A DNA stretch of 5,080 nucleotides from Chloroflexota bacterium (GTDB lineage Bacteria; Chloroflexota; Anaerolineae; UBA4142), in contig JACQEA010000032.1 of assembly GCA_016200825.1 (NCBI GenBank), positions 1-5,080 on the forward strand, given 5' to 3'. Shown here piece by piece: positions 5,052 to 5,080 of this stretch (position 1 is its first letter; each line of letters starts with the position of its first letter). The translations under genes were made by a program, and so were the position numbers. The notes under the pieces are model-generated. The model saw nothing but the letters and a program-made list of their open reading frames with translations, was not told the origin of the DNA and ran no database searches.

Positions 5052-5080
5052 CAGTAATCAGTCGTCAGTTTGCAGTAATC
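5052..5080. repeat. Heptamer tandem repeat at the window edge
   Basis: The plus strand reads cagtaat, cagtcgt, cagtttg, cagtaat (5052-5079), four 7-mers sharing CAGT. The next base continues the period (c), so the array probably extends past the window. It lies upstream of the T-box leader, where no promoter is evident within the window. Confidence 0.65.

Overview
The window looks bacterial and most likely comes from the Chloroflexota (Anaerolineae-like). This is inferred from gene content and style: a type 2 tryptophan synthase beta chain, a Trp T-box leader, a SerK/SbnI-like ParB-fold protein, small PilZ proteins, an MtrA-like protein outside a methanogen setting, heavy use of GCG and CGC codons, and short-period intergenic repeats. 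Every recognisable gene lies on the minus strand, so transcription runs from high to low coordinates.

Region 4835-5080 is the leader of trpS. It carries a T-box antiterminator motif whose UGGC bulge fits the GCCA acceptor end of tRNA-Trp, then a strong intrinsic terminator. A second hairpin followed by eight U lies just upstream of the motif. Between the terminator and the trpS ribosome binding site (4713-4827) sits a MITE-like dispersed palindromic repeat. trpS (3702-4697, TTG start) is complete. It is followed by a heptamer-repeat spacer and a trpB2-type gene (2282-3549) that is broken by a deletion and frameshift removing about 38 codons, including the expected ETGAGQWG active-site segment. 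The pair reads as a tryptophan-responsive unit: charging of tRNA-Trp plus tryptophan formation from indole or serine, the second half probably lost or mis-assembled.

Region 589-2195 is a second transcription unit. A near-consensus sigma-70 promoter (2167-2195) is placed so that its transcript would be leaderless, starting at or within about two bases of the ATG of a SerK/SbnI-like protein (1331-2158). Two small PilZ-domain genes follow (929-1279 and 589-918), the second with its ribosome binding site overlapping the stop codon of the first.

Region 1-515 holds the first 171 codons of an MtrA/DUF4346-like protein that runs off the window edge. A short genomic palindromic repeat lies in frame inside it.

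The unusual thread through the window is repeat content. Three intergenic stretches (2212-2273, 3631-3698, 5052-5079) show a strict 7-bp period although their sequences differ, and two of them are arranged as inverted halves. No CRISPR, tRNA, rRNA, defence island or insertion-sequence transposase is visible.
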